Notes: a model not told the origin generated them from the sequence alone. A stretch of DNA of 64,000 nucleotides from Nitrosospira sp. Nsp11 (GCF_900142705.1 NZ_FRBV01000001.1:62001-126000); one strand, 5' to 3'. Counted from the first letter of the stretch, positions 31,745 to 39,281 are shown. Numbers and translations: made by a program.

Positions 31745-32224
31745 ATGAGCGCAGCGATAACCGCAAATGATGTACCGGCCAAAGGCGCATCAACAGTAAT
31801 TGAAGCTGAACATACAAACAGGACTTATCGTACCCCGGACGCCCCGAACAAACCTGAAGGTGATGGTATGGAAGCCAGATTAGCCAAACTGGAATCAGAC
31901 GTATGTAATATTAATACAAGCCTGGAGGATATCAAGAAGGATATTCGAGGTTTTCGCAACACGTGGAACACGATTACCGTGTTCGTTGTTATGCTTACGA
32001 TCGGGTTATTTGTGTGGCTGGACAACAAGATCCACCCATTAACAAATGATGTTTTTCAGCTGAGAACTGAAGTAGTTAAGATTGGCGGCGACGTGTCCGA
32101 GTCGCGCGCAGATGTGTCCCGGTTGCACGCGGAAGTTTCCAAGACCAATTTAGCGATTGAGAAAATCTCAAATAATTTGTCCGAACTAAACAATTCGCTG
32201 AAGACTGCCGGCATTAATCCATAG
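31745..32224 (+). CDS. Membrane protein with coiled coils, in the rex-like position
   Basis: A 159-residue protein with a polar N-terminal region, a first coiled coil (about 42-66, MEARLAKLESDVCNINTSL), one transmembrane segment (about 73-92, TITVFVVMLTIGLFVWL) and a second coiled coil to the C-terminus. A GAGG site precedes the ATG and a strong terminator follows. It lies between the two operator clusters, where lambda carries rexAB. A role in exclusion of other phages is inference. Similar proteins exist in other prophages without known function. Confidence 0.7.
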   Translation: MSAAITANDVPAKGASTVIEAEHTNRTYRTPDAPNKPEGDGMEARLAKLESDVCNINTSLEDIKKDIRGFRNTWNTITVFVVMLTIGLFVWLDNKIHPLTNDVFQLRTEVVKIGGDVSESRADVSRLHAEVSKTNLAIEKISNNLSELNNSLKTAGINP

Positions 32225-32246
32225 ATCCATTACTGGGCGTTTTCCA

Positions 32247-32268
32247 AACCCGCTTCGGCGGGTTTTTT
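32247..32268 (+). terminator. Rho-independent terminator
   Basis: A perfect 7-bp stem AACCCGC/GCGGGTT with a TTCG loop is followed by four further T residues. It ends the rightward transcript of the repressor/membrane-protein group and sits before the convergent hicB end. Confidence 0.9.
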
Positions 32269-32275
32269 ATCGTCC

Positions 32276-32671
32276 TTATCCTTCCTTCATAGCCTCCTGC
32301 GCCGCTTTGGCGAGAAACCCCGACCTGGTCATATGGTGAGCGCTGGCATACTCATCAATGTTGCGTACCAGGCCTTCAGGTAGAGAAATATTCAGCCTGA
32401 CAGCCTTGGAATACTTTTCCACATCCACATCCACGATAGCCCATACGGCATCAGCGAGATCCGGATCGGCTTTATGCTCAGCTAACGTGCCTGCTTTAGG
32501 TATTTCAATACCTTTCTCCACCATCAGCTCGTAATGGGCATCAATGGCCTCTTTCGCCATGTCCAAAGCCTCGTCCAAGGTATCCCCAGCAGAGAAACAA
32601 CCCGGAAGATCAGGGACGATCACCCCGTACTTCACACCATCATCAGTATGTAGTGCCAATATAAATTTCAT
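32276..32671 (-). CDS. hicB: HicB antitoxin
   Basis: A 131-residue HicB. The N-terminal partial RNase-H-like domain shows VKYGVIVPDLPGCFSAGDTLDEALDMAKEAID (quoted in part), the classic HicB pattern. The C-terminal VRLNISLPEGLVRNIDEYASAHHMTRSGFLAKAA is a ribbon-helix-helix DNA-binding domain. It neutralises HicA and represses the hicAB promoter. The ATG is preceded by GGAGG within a 16-bp tandem repeat. Confidence 0.92.
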   Translation of the reverse strand: MKFILALHTDDGVKYGVIVPDLPGCFSAGDTLDEALDMAKEAIDAHYELMVEKGIEIPKAGTLAEHKADPDLADAVWAIVDVDVEKYSKAVRLNISLPEGLVRNIDEYASAHHMTRSGFLAKAAQEAMKEG

Positions 32672-32701
32672 TTATTACCTCCATTATTTATTACCTCCAT
32701 T
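32670..32701 (-). repeat. 16-bp tandem duplication holding the hicB ribosome site
   Basis: The unit ATTTATTACCTCCATT is present twice back to back (32670-32685 and 32686-32701). On the minus strand the first copy covers the hicA stop codon and the second gives the GGAGG for hicB. The duplication places two good ribosome sites in series. Confidence 0.9.
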
Positions 32702-32879
32702 TCCACCCTGCTTGCCGATAAATGCTGCGAAGAGTTCCGATTGGTATGTCTGAATCGGGGTGCTTCACTGTTACCAACCCCGCTTTTTCAAAATGCGTGA
32801 ACTGATGGTGCGATCCTTTGACGCGATCCAAATTCCAGCCCTCGCTTTGCAATCTCTTGATTATGTCTTTGCTCTTCAT
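32691..32879 (-). CDS. hicA: HicA toxin (mRNA interferase)
   Basis: I choose the ATG at 32879, giving about 62 residues, the usual HicA length. The sequence has the double-stranded-RNA-binding-like fold pattern KDIIKRLQSEGWNLDRVKGSHHQF, where the first His of SHHQF is the likely catalytic residue, and VKHPDSDIPIGTLRSIYRQAGW. It cleaves mRNAs when free of HicB. Upstream extension would start inside the promoter. The promoter predicts an almost leaderless mRNA. Confidence 0.9.
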   Translation of the reverse strand: MKSKDIIKRLQSEGWNLDRVKGSHHQFTHFEKAGLVTVKHPDSDIPIGTLRSIYRQAGWKWR

Positions 32880-32914
32880 GTGTGTAATTATACACACTTT
32901 ATAAGAGTAGTCAA
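32880..32914 (-). promoter_or_regulatory. hicAB promoter and HicB-type operator
   Basis: On the minus strand TTGACT (32914-32909), 16 bases and a perfect TATAAT (32892-32887) precede the hicA ATG by only seven bases. The inverted repeat GTGTGTA-ATTA-TACACAC (32880-32897) covers the -10 box and start, a natural site for autorepression by HicB. Confidence 0.85.
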
Positions 32915-32974
32915 CTATTTAGCTTGCAACTGCTGACGCCAACATTAGCGGCTGTGATCATTGTAACAAGAATA

Positions 32975-33018
32975 TTAGCGATTCGGTATTGACAGTCTAT
33001 TACCGTATCGCTAATATT
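32975..33018 (+). promoter_or_regulatory. Immunity operators, OL-like, with rightward promoter
   Basis: Two 17-bp operators, ATTAGCGATTCGGTATT (32975-32991) and ATTACCGTATCGCTAAT (33000-33016), overlap a promoter with TTGACA (32990-32995), 17 bases and TAATAT (33013-33018). The promoter is the same as the leftward early promoter in both hexamers and spacing. It should be silenced by the prophage repressor and drive the ParB-to-integrase operon. A half-site lies upstream near 32945. Confidence 0.88.
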
Positions 33019-33133
33019 CACTCCATCCCTGGCCAAGATAAGAATTTCCTTACGGCCGATTTTGTACGCCTTCCTCGTCCGGCCAGGGGTGAGAGCCAGA
33101 GGTCCCGAATAAACGCATCAGGAGAGAGACAGC

Positions 33134-33346
33134 ATGTCTGGAACATCACCCGTGGCGCACACCACGGAAAACGAAATCAAGTTTTTGAACGAACTCGGCA
33201 TGTTCACCGGCATTGACGCAACGAAAGAAACCCTGCTTGAGGGGTATTTAGTCGGGGCAATGCGCCGCAGCGACTGGGGAGCGATGGATCGCACCAAAGT
33301 GCTTCATCACGCAAGGACCTTGCACGCCAATGCGGGCCATCCATGA
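33134..33346 (+). CDS. Small early phage protein (70 aa)
   Basis: First gene of the rightward early operon, with AGGAGAG before the ATG. The product begins MSGTSPVAHTTENEIKFLNELGM and has helices suited to a small adaptor or inhibitor, but no recognised motif. It ends in a TGA overlapping the next start. Confidence 0.65.
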   Translation: MSGTSPVAHTTENEIKFLNELGMFTGIDATKETLLEGYLVGAMRRSDWGAMDRTKVLHHARTLHANAGHP

Positions 33347-33558
33347 AAACCGTGGACCAGCTCATGGCCGAGGCGTTCAGCCCGCCACGAGGCGCACGGA
33401 GCCAAGCATACAAAGCCGGAGTCCGGGCAGCGCTCGAATGGTGGATCAACAAGAAAAGGATAGTTGTTCCTTACCTGATTGGCACTGCCGAGTTTGATGC
33501 TTTCTTCGCCGGCCGCACCGAGGGATACGCTATCTGGCAGCGGGAAACGGGGTTATGA
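33343..33558 (+). CDS. Small early phage protein (71 aa)
   Basis: The ATG overlaps the previous stop as ATGA. The product starts MKTVDQLMAEAFSPPRGARSQ, followed by YKAGVRAALEWWI and a C-terminal aromatic region. It resembles small phage proteins often found near recombination genes; no function is known. Confidence 0.65.
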   Translation: MKTVDQLMAEAFSPPRGARSQAYKAGVRAALEWWINKKRIVVPYLIGTAEFDAFFAGRTEGYAIWQRETGL

Positions 33559-33791
33559 AACTCGCCCCCAACCAGCGCGTAGTCATCACCCGGCCAGCCG
33601 CTATCCCGGCGATGCAAGGCCGCAGCGGCGTAGTCGAGGCCGTACTCGCCCCCGCTGCCCTGGTGGACGTTAGCCGAGGCGAGGCCGCAATTATCCGCAT
33701 GGATACCCCGGCCAACCTGCCCGGGCTGCATTTCCACTTCCTGATTTTCTACGCCGCCGAGTGCAGCCCGCTCGACCACGCCTCGCTTTAA
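33555..33791 (+). CDS. Small early phage protein (78 aa)
   Basis: The ATG again overlaps the previous stop as ATGA. The product is beta-rich (RVVITRPAAIPAMQGRSGVVEAVL, in part), with a pattern somewhat like small KOW/SH3-type barrels. No firm family. The overlap chain shows it is part of the early operon. Confidence 0.65.
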   Translation: MKLAPNQRVVITRPAAIPAMQGRSGVVEAVLAPAALVDVSRGEAAIIRMDTPANLPGLHFHFLIFYAAECSPLDHASL

Positions 33792-33809
33792 CCCTCAATG
33801 GAGACCGCT

Positions 33810-35564
33810 ATGCAAACCCTCATCAATTCGCCGGATATTGCCCACCAGGCGCTGCTGCCCCTGGACAAGATCGAGCGCTCTATCACCAATCCTCGCAAGC
33901 GTTTCGATGGCGACATCATTGTCGATATGGCAAACAGCATTGCGAAAGTTGGCGTGCTGCAACCGATCCTCGTCCGGCCCCATCCAGTCCGCGAGGATAA
34001 ATACGAGATAGTCGCCGGCGAATGCCGCTACCGTGGCGCGCTAATGGCCGGGCTGGAAACCATCCCCGCCATCATCCGCGACCTCACGGATCTGGAAGCG
34101 CTCGAGCTCCAGGTACTCGAAAACCTGCACCGCAACGACCTGCATCCGCTGGAAGAAGCCGAAGGTTTCCAGCAGCTGCTGGAAGCGAATGGTTACACGG
34201 TCGAAATGCTGGCTGGCAAGCTCGGCAAAAGCAAGGCCGCAGTCTATGCCAGCCTAAAACTGTGCGCGCTGTGCCCGACTGGCCGTGAGGCATTTTATGA
34301 CGGCAAGCTGACTGCCAGCACTGCGCTGCTCGTTGCGAGGATCCCCGGCGCGGCACTGCAAGCAAAAGCGCTGGCGGAAATCATTAAGCCTGTCTATAAC
34401 GGCGCGCTGCCGTCATACCGTGAAGCCGTCGGCATCATTCGTTGGAGGTACACGCTGAATCTCGACACGGCGGCTTTTGATCGCACAGATTGCCAGTCGT
34501 GCGAAAAACGCAGTGGCAACTGCCGCGAGATTTATCCCGATATCGACAGTGCAGACGTCTGCACAGACCCGGACTGCTTTGGCGAAAAACGCCAGGCGCA
34601 CATCGACCAGCTGCTGCAGGACCCGAACACCATCACTGGTGAGGCAGCAAAGAAAATCATGCCTCACGGCGGCTGGATAGATAGCGAGACTTACGGCGAA
34701 CCGGAAGACGACGCTGAATTCGGCGACGGCGAGCAATCGTGGGCTGAGGTCCTTGGCAATGAGCTACCCACCCGCACTCTCGTCATCGAAGGTCGTGATC
34801 CGTTCGTCGTGGTCGATCTTGCCGCCGCGAGGCAGCTGGCGCAGAGCAAAGGGCTGAATCAAGTTGTATCGGAACAAGATGAGGATGAGCGGGCCGAAAA
34901 CGCCAAAACAGCCGCTCTTAACGCGGCTAAGGAAGCAGAACTCGAGCGCAGGTCCGCACTGTTGGTCTTGTTGCATCAAAGGCTCACAACAGGCAGCGCA
35001 GCGATAGAAAGCGTCCTTCCCATCGCCATTTCGTTTCTGTTGGCCGAACTGACGGCGCGCATGGCGCCGAGGACGCTGGCGTGTCTGTTTACGGCACGCG
35101 GAGAAACCATCGATGAGGATACCGATAACGCCTGGTTGAATTATGTCAACAACCTCGACAGGAATGAACGGTTTCATTTGTTGATTGAAATCGCCCTGCT
35201 CAAATCAGGTGAATTCAATCTTACGTATCTCCCTTGGGAGTGGAAGCCAGAAGCGCCCACCAAGCTTGACGAGGCTTACACCATCCTGCGCGCCGCCGGC
35301 ATCGATCCGGACGCCTCCGAAACCGACGAAACACCTACCGACCCCGCGTCGGCTGCGCATGCGGCGGAAGAGATCGCGCGCGAGGAAAACCCGGCGGACG
35401 AAACGCAGCCCGGCGCGCGAACCGCTGCGCAGGCGAACGAACCAGCGGCCGAAGCGCAACCCGAGGCAACCCCAATCGAGGCGGCGGAAAAGCCTGCCGC
35501 GAAAAAGCGCGGGCGGCCTAGAAAACAGGCCGTTGAAACCCCCGTCGCCGAGGTGACGCAATGA
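33810..35564 (+). CDS. ParB/RepB-like protein with Cys cluster and AT-hook-like tail
   Basis: The start is the ATG at 33810, six bases after GGAG; another ATG lies four codons earlier. The 584-residue protein has a ParB-N/sulfiredoxin-like domain (LDKIERSITNPRKRFD, GVLQPILVRP, IVAGECRYRGA), then a KorB/ParB helix-turn-helix (LAGKLGKSKAAVYASLKL). A cysteine cluster follows (CQSCEKRSGNC, VCTDPDCF), probably a zinc site. The C-terminal 90 residues are Pro/Ala/Glu-rich and end in KKRGRPRK, an AT-hook-like motif. No ParA partner gene is visible. Related phage proteins may act in DNA partition, transcription or as nucleases. The gene itself contains the 16-bp palindrome. Confidence 0.85.
   Translation: MQTLINSPDIAHQALLPLDKIERSITNPRKRFDGDIIVDMANSIAKVGVLQPILVRPHPVREDKYEIVAGECRYRGALMAGLETIPAIIRDLTDLEALELQVLENLHRNDLHPLEEAEGFQQLLEANGYTVEMLAGKLGKSKAAVYASLKLCALCPTGREAFYDGKLTASTALLVARIPGAALQAKALAEIIKPVYNGALPSYREAVGIIRWRYTLNLDTAAFDRTDCQSCEKRSGNCREIYPDIDSADVCTDPDCFGEKRQAHIDQLLQDPNTITGEAAKKIMPHGGWIDSETYGEPEDDAEFGDGEQSWAEVLGNELPTRTLVIEGRDPFVVVDLAAARQLAQSKGLNQVVSEQDEDERAENAKTAALNAAKEAELERRSALLVLLHQRLTTGSAAIESVLPIAISFLLAELTARMAPRTLACLFTARGETIDEDTDNAWLNYVNNLDRNERFHLLIEIALLKSGEFNLTYLPWEWKPEAPTKLDEAYTILRAAGIDPDASETDETPTDPASAAHAAEEIAREENPADETQPGARTAAQANEPAAEAQPEATPIEAAEKPAAKKRGRPRKQAVETPVAEVTQ
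34549..34564. repeat. Palindrome copy 5 (exact)
   Basis: Exact copy inside the ParB-like gene, read there in another frame as S-A-D-V-C-T, at the cysteine cluster. Confidence 0.95.
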
Positions 35565-36142
35565 ATATAATCGGACTGACCGGCCCCACCGGATCCGGCA
35601 AGGATACTGTGGCCAGAGTCTTATGCGAAACCCAAGGGTTTGTACCAGCCGCCTTTGCAGACGTTATCCGCGCCGCCGTATCTTCCGTGTTTGGCCTCGA
35701 TAGCAGCTACTTCTTCGATCGCGCAAAAAAAGAAGCCATCGTGATCCGGATCGGCAAATCGCCCCGGGAACTGATGCAAAGCGCCGGCGACTGGCTGCGC
35801 GACCTCGATCCCGACATGCTCCTGATCCTGCTCCAGCCACGAATCACCAGGCTACTCAAGGCGTCCAAAGACCTGCACATAAACGGCATCGTCATCAGCG
35901 ATGTGCGCAGAGACAACGAAGCTCGCTACGTGCGTGACATGGGCGAGATCTGGCATATCCACCGCACGACGATGGCTCATACCGGCTTGGCCAGCAACAC
36001 CAGGCTGCACAGCACAGAGGCCGGCGTCGAGTGGAAAACCGGCGATCGCCTCATCCACAACGCCGGCAGCATCGACGACCTGTACGACAACGTCAACGCA
36101 GTTTTCACCCTCGAGGAGACATCATGCCAAACCACAAGCTAA
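35561..36142 (+). CDS. Deoxynucleoside monophosphate kinase-like protein
   Basis: A 193-residue P-loop kinase with Walker A GPTGSGKDT (residues 8-16), a DxxR-type segment DVRRDNEARYV and a lid-like arginine-rich part. Phage dNMP kinases supply deoxynucleoside diphosphates for DNA synthesis. It overlaps the ParB-like stop as ATGA. The fold also occurs in other small P-loop kinases, so substrate is inferred from phage homologues. Confidence 0.8.
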   Translation: MNIIGLTGPTGSGKDTVARVLCETQGFVPAAFADVIRAAVSSVFGLDSSYFFDRAKKEAIVIRIGKSPRELMQSAGDWLRDLDPDMLLILLQPRITRLLKASKDLHINGIVISDVRRDNEARYVRDMGEIWHIHRTTMAHTGLASNTRLHSTEAGVEWKTGDRLIHNAGSIDDLYDNVNAVFTLEETSCQTTS

Positions 36143-36396
36143 TCGATACAAACAATCCCATTACCCTCGGGGCGACCGTGATCATCGTACTGGCCCTGTT
36201 TTTTTCGTTGCTGAGCTGGATCCGGAACCACGAAATGGACCCGGAGAACCTTATTCGCTGCCCACGCCCCGGGCCCGGTCAGCAGTTGATAGGGCGCGGC
36301 CACATGGAGACAGACGGCCAGCCAGGCGAGCTGATGTGCACCTACTCGACGGCGCCGATTGGTGAGCATGTCACGCTCGCCAGCTCAAAACTTTAG
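36124..36396 (+). CDS. Small single-pass membrane protein
   Basis: The ATG at 36124 follows GAGGAG. The 90-residue product has one transmembrane segment (about 14-33, TLGATVIIVLALFFSLLSWI) and a soluble C-terminal part with a Pro/Gly-rich turn and two cysteines. It overlaps the kinase stop by 19 bp. Early phage membrane proteins can inhibit host or exclude other phages; no evidence here beyond topology. Confidence 0.65.
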   Translation: MPNHKLIDTNNPITLGATVIIVLALFFSLLSWIRNHEMDPENLIRCPRPGPGQQLIGRGHMETDGQPGELMCTYSTAPIGEHVTLASSKL

Positions 36397-36415
36397 CGGG
36401 GAGGAGAGTGCAATC

Positions 36416-37069
36416 ATGAGCGAGTCAACGCAAATAGTTCGACAGTTGCAAAGGGGCGAGTTTCCCCCGGCATACTCGACCGACGAACTAATGCTCGGCG
36501 TGTGCCATATTGTGCGCACCGAAGCGCCAAGAGCAAAACCAGAATTGCCGCCCAGCAAAGTCGAATGTAAAAGAGCCGACAACACGTTTGATCCCGAAAC
36601 GGCAGCTCGGATGCTGTCCGAGCATAAGAGTAATCGCATGATCGCCTGGAGCATGGGATTAAATGTAGCGAAATTGACTGTTTTTATCAGCAACGACAAG
36701 CGGCTACGGGATTTATCAGTTGCCAGAAAGGGCTGCGCAGTTTCAGTGGCCGATCGAAACTTCGACACCATAAAACGCATGCTGATTGCCGGGGAAGCGG
36801 GAGAGGATATCGGCATCGCTGTGGGCTTGGAAGGATCAACCGTTAGGTACTATGTAAATACGGTCGACGAATTGCGCAAGATCCATCGTGAGCGAGGCAG
36901 GATAGGCGGCAAGGCACACGCAAGCAAAAAAAGGTTCCTGGAAAAACGCGCTGCGATATACCGGGCTTTACAGAGTCAGTCAATTACCAGTGTGTCCGAG
37001 AGGTTCGGCTTCAGGCCCACAATATTGAGAAAACATTTGGCCGGCGACGAGAAGGAGGCGAAATCATGA
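36416..37069 (+). CDS. Phage helix-turn-helix-containing protein, unknown
   Basis: The ATG at 36416 follows GGAGGAG. The 217-residue protein has three short regions that look like HTH units (AARMLSEHKSNRMIAWSMGL; MLIAGEAGEDIGIAVGLEGSTVRYY; ITSVSERFGFRPTILRKHL). This repeated 'scan for pattern, then helix' layout resembles phage DNA-binding proteins. No catalytic motif. It may regulate the rightward early operon. Confidence 0.65.
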   Translation: MSESTQIVRQLQRGEFPPAYSTDELMLGVCHIVRTEAPRAKPELPPSKVECKRADNTFDPETAARMLSEHKSNRMIAWSMGLNVAKLTVFISNDKRLRDLSVARKGCAVSVADRNFDTIKRMLIAGEAGEDIGIAVGLEGSTVRYYVNTVDELRKIHRERGRIGGKAHASKKRFLEKRAAIYRALQSQSITSVSERFGFRPTILRKHLAGDEKEAKS

Positions 37070-37902
37070 AAGAGCTCCCGATCCTGTTCAAACCCGAAAT
37101 GATTCGAGCGACATTGCGGGAAATTGACCCGAAAGAGCAAACTCGCCGGGTCATTAATAAGCTCCGCAAATTCGGCAAGATCACCGAGTTCGGCAGATCT
37201 GACACCCTAGGGTATGACTGGCACTTCCGCGACAAGGGGATGCGTTGGAATGACATCAATCTCGCCAGACTGCTGGAGCTGTGCCCATACGGACAACCCG
37301 GCGATAGGTTATGGGTTCGGGAAACGTTTTGGTGTATCAACGATAGCGATAACCCGAGCGGGTACCAAACAATTGATTGCGGATCAACGCTGGCACTAGG
37401 CGAGGAATATGCCAGCATTGATTATTGCATAGACGGTGAGTTTACCAACCCACCTACCCCGACGGGCAGCGAGACCGTTGCAAGGCCATCTGGTCGGGCC
37501 GCGCCCGGTAACTGGTGGCTTTCCCCTCCTGGCAATTGGGATGGAGAGAGAGACTATCATGGAGAGGGTGAGTGGGTATTTCTTCCGTGGGTCCTTTACA
37601 CAAAACATTCATCAATCCACATGCCGCGCTGGGCTTCCCGCATCCTGCTCGAAATAACCGGAGTCCGCGTTGAGCGCTTGCAGGATATAAGTGAAGAGGA
37701 TGCGATTGCCGAGGGTTGTGAGGCGATTCAGGGGTGTGAATGGCGCACGTTCGTGGAAGCGGATGCTGGGGTGCCATATCACGCGCATACCGCCATTGAC
37801 GCTTATCGCGGGCTATGGGAATCCATCAACGGAGAAGGGAGTTGGGACGCCAACCCGTGGGTATGGGTGATCGAATTCCGGAAAATCCAGGAGCAAACCT
37901 AG
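37066..37902 (+). CDS. ASCH/PUA-like phage protein
   Basis: The ATG overlaps the previous stop as ATGA. The 278-residue protein has a familiar pattern of prophage proteins: PILFKPEMIRATLREIDPKEQTRRV at the start, YGQPGDRLWVRETF, PRWASRILLEITGVRVERLQDISEEDAIAEG and a final GSWDANPWVWVIEFRK. These suggest a beta-barrel of the ASCH/PUA group that could bind RNA or modified nucleotides. A central segment of about 80 residues (105-185) is variable. The biological role is unknown. Confidence 0.75.
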   Translation: MKELPILFKPEMIRATLREIDPKEQTRRVINKLRKFGKITEFGRSDTLGYDWHFRDKGMRWNDINLARLLELCPYGQPGDRLWVRETFWCINDSDNPSGYQTIDCGSTLALGEEYASIDYCIDGEFTNPPTPTGSETVARPSGRAAPGNWWLSPPGNWDGERDYHGEGEWVFLPWVLYTKHSSIHMPRWASRILLEITGVRVERLQDISEEDAIAEGCEAIQGCEWRTFVEADAGVPYHAHTAIDAYRGLWESINGEGSWDANPWVWVIEFRKIQEQT

Positions 37903-38105
37903 TGTTCCTCACGTCTGAAGAGATCATCGAGCTCACCGGCCGCAAGACACACCCATCTCAGCGGACAGTACTCAATCATTTGGGCATCGACCATAAAACC
38001 CGGCCGGACGGAAGCCTGGTTGTACTGCGCTCCCATGTGGAAAAATCTCTTGGCGGCGAATCGAGCAGTGCTAAACTTCCTGAACCAAACTGGGCAGCCA
38101 TCTGA
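37902..38105 (+). CDS. DUF4224-type small protein before integrase
   Basis: The start is a GTG overlapping the previous TAG (TAGTG) after AGGAGC. The 67-residue product begins MFLTSEEIIELTGRKTHPSQ and has GIDHKTRPDGSLVVLRSHVEKSLGG, the DUF4224 pattern. Its placement beside the integrase is typical, so it may be an excisionase-like or integrase-accessory factor. Confidence 0.8.
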   Translation: MFLTSEEIIELTGRKTHPSQRTVLNHLGIDHKTRPDGSLVVLRSHVEKSLGGESSSAKLPEPNWAAI

Positions 38106-38111
38106 CCCGTC

Positions 38112-39197
38112 ATGCCAAAACCACGTAACCCGGAAAACAAGGGACTGCCCGCACGCTGGCAACTCAGGCACGGCGCGTACTATTATCAGGTTCCGCCAGG
38201 ACTGGAGTCAGCGTGGGATGGTAAAAAAACATTCCGCCTGGGCAAGACCCTGCCGGAAGCCTATCGCGCATGGGCTGATCGGATCGGCCGTCAAGATAAA
38301 GCCAGCACTATTGGCCAACTGCTCGATCGCTACACGCTCCAGGTAATCCCTGGCAAGGAACCACCCACCCGGGCAAGTAACCTGCTGGCGATGACCGCAC
38401 TCCGCAAAGTTTTCGGCGAGCTGCCGATCGGCGCATTAACCCCTCAGCACATCTACAAGTACGTAGATAGACGCAGCGAGAAAAAAACTAATGCTGCCGG
38501 CAAGATCGTAGGTGGTCGCACCGTGGCACATCGGGAGATAGAGGTTTTAAGCCATGCCTATACTAAGGCGGTCGAGTGGGGCTACGTTGGCCGCCATCCC
38601 TTTATAGGCCAAGTGCGGCTCCAGGGCGAAAAACCTCGGATCAGATATGTTGAAGACTGGGAAATCGTTGAGTGCCTGACGATCGAATCCAAGCGGGTGA
38701 AGGGCAGCGTCCATGCAATCCACGCCTACATGCGCCTCAAACTGATGACCGGCATGGCCAGGAGCGACTTGCTACGCCTTACCGCGGCCAATCTGAAAGA
38801 CGACGGTATCCATATCCAGCGGCACAAGACAGCCGGATCTACGGGCAAGCGCACGATTTATGAATGGACGCCCGAGTTGCGGGCCGCGATAGAGATGGCA
38901 AAGCAAGCCAGGCCGGTACTGTCGCCGTTTCTTTTTTGCAATCGTAAGGGTGAAGGTTATTTCGACGAGGAAACTGGCAGGTGCGATGGGTGGGATAGTA
39001 TGTGGGGCAGGTTTATTGACAGAGTTTTGAGTGAAACCAAGGTGACAGAGCGATTCACCGAGCATGATCTGCGCGCCAAGTGTGCCTCCGATGCCGACAC
39101 CCTGGAGCATGCAAGAGCGCTCCTATCTCATGCTGATGCACGCACCACCGAGGCGATTTACCGCCGCAAACCAGAGCGGGTTAAGCCATTACGTTGA
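38112..39197 (+). CDS. int: Tyrosine-type integrase
   Basis: A 361-residue site-specific recombinase. An N-terminal arm-type domain (residues 10-50) is followed by the SAM-like core-binding domain (55-150) and a catalytic domain with RSDLLRL (Arg), HDLRAKCASD (His-x-x-Arg) and HARALLSHADARTTEAIYRR (His and Tyr). It catalyses integration at the tRNA-Arg gene, whose 3' end lies about 100 bp downstream. It ends the rightward early operon, so excision is linked to induction. Confidence 0.95.
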   Translation: MPKPRNPENKGLPARWQLRHGAYYYQVPPGLESAWDGKKTFRLGKTLPEAYRAWADRIGRQDKASTIGQLLDRYTLQVIPGKEPPTRASNLLAMTALRKVFGELPIGALTPQHIYKYVDRRSEKKTNAAGKIVGGRTVAHREIEVLSHAYTKAVEWGYVGRHPFIGQVRLQGEKPRIRYVEDWEIVECLTIESKRVKGSVHAIHAYMRLKLMTGMARSDLLRLTAANLKDDGIHIQRHKTAGSTGKRTIYEWTPELRAAIEMAKQARPVLSPFLFCNRKGEGYFDEETGRCDGWDSMWGRFIDRVLSETKVTERFTEHDLRAKCASDADTLEHARALLSHADARTTEAIYRRKPERVKPLR

Positions 39198-39250
39198 CAT
39201 AGAAACGAGAATTGAATAGGACAACTCGAATCTATAGGACAAACAAGAAA

Positions 39251-39281
39251 AACCGCTTAGTGAGAGAACACATAAGCGGTT
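39251..39281 (-). terminator. Terminator downstream of tRNA-Arg
   Basis: The inverted repeat AACCGCTTA/TAAGCGGTT (39251-39259 and 39273-39281) is followed on the minus strand by TTTTC. It should end the tRNA transcript before it enters the integrase on the opposite strand. A weaker T stretch allows limited action on the plus strand. Confidence 0.7.
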
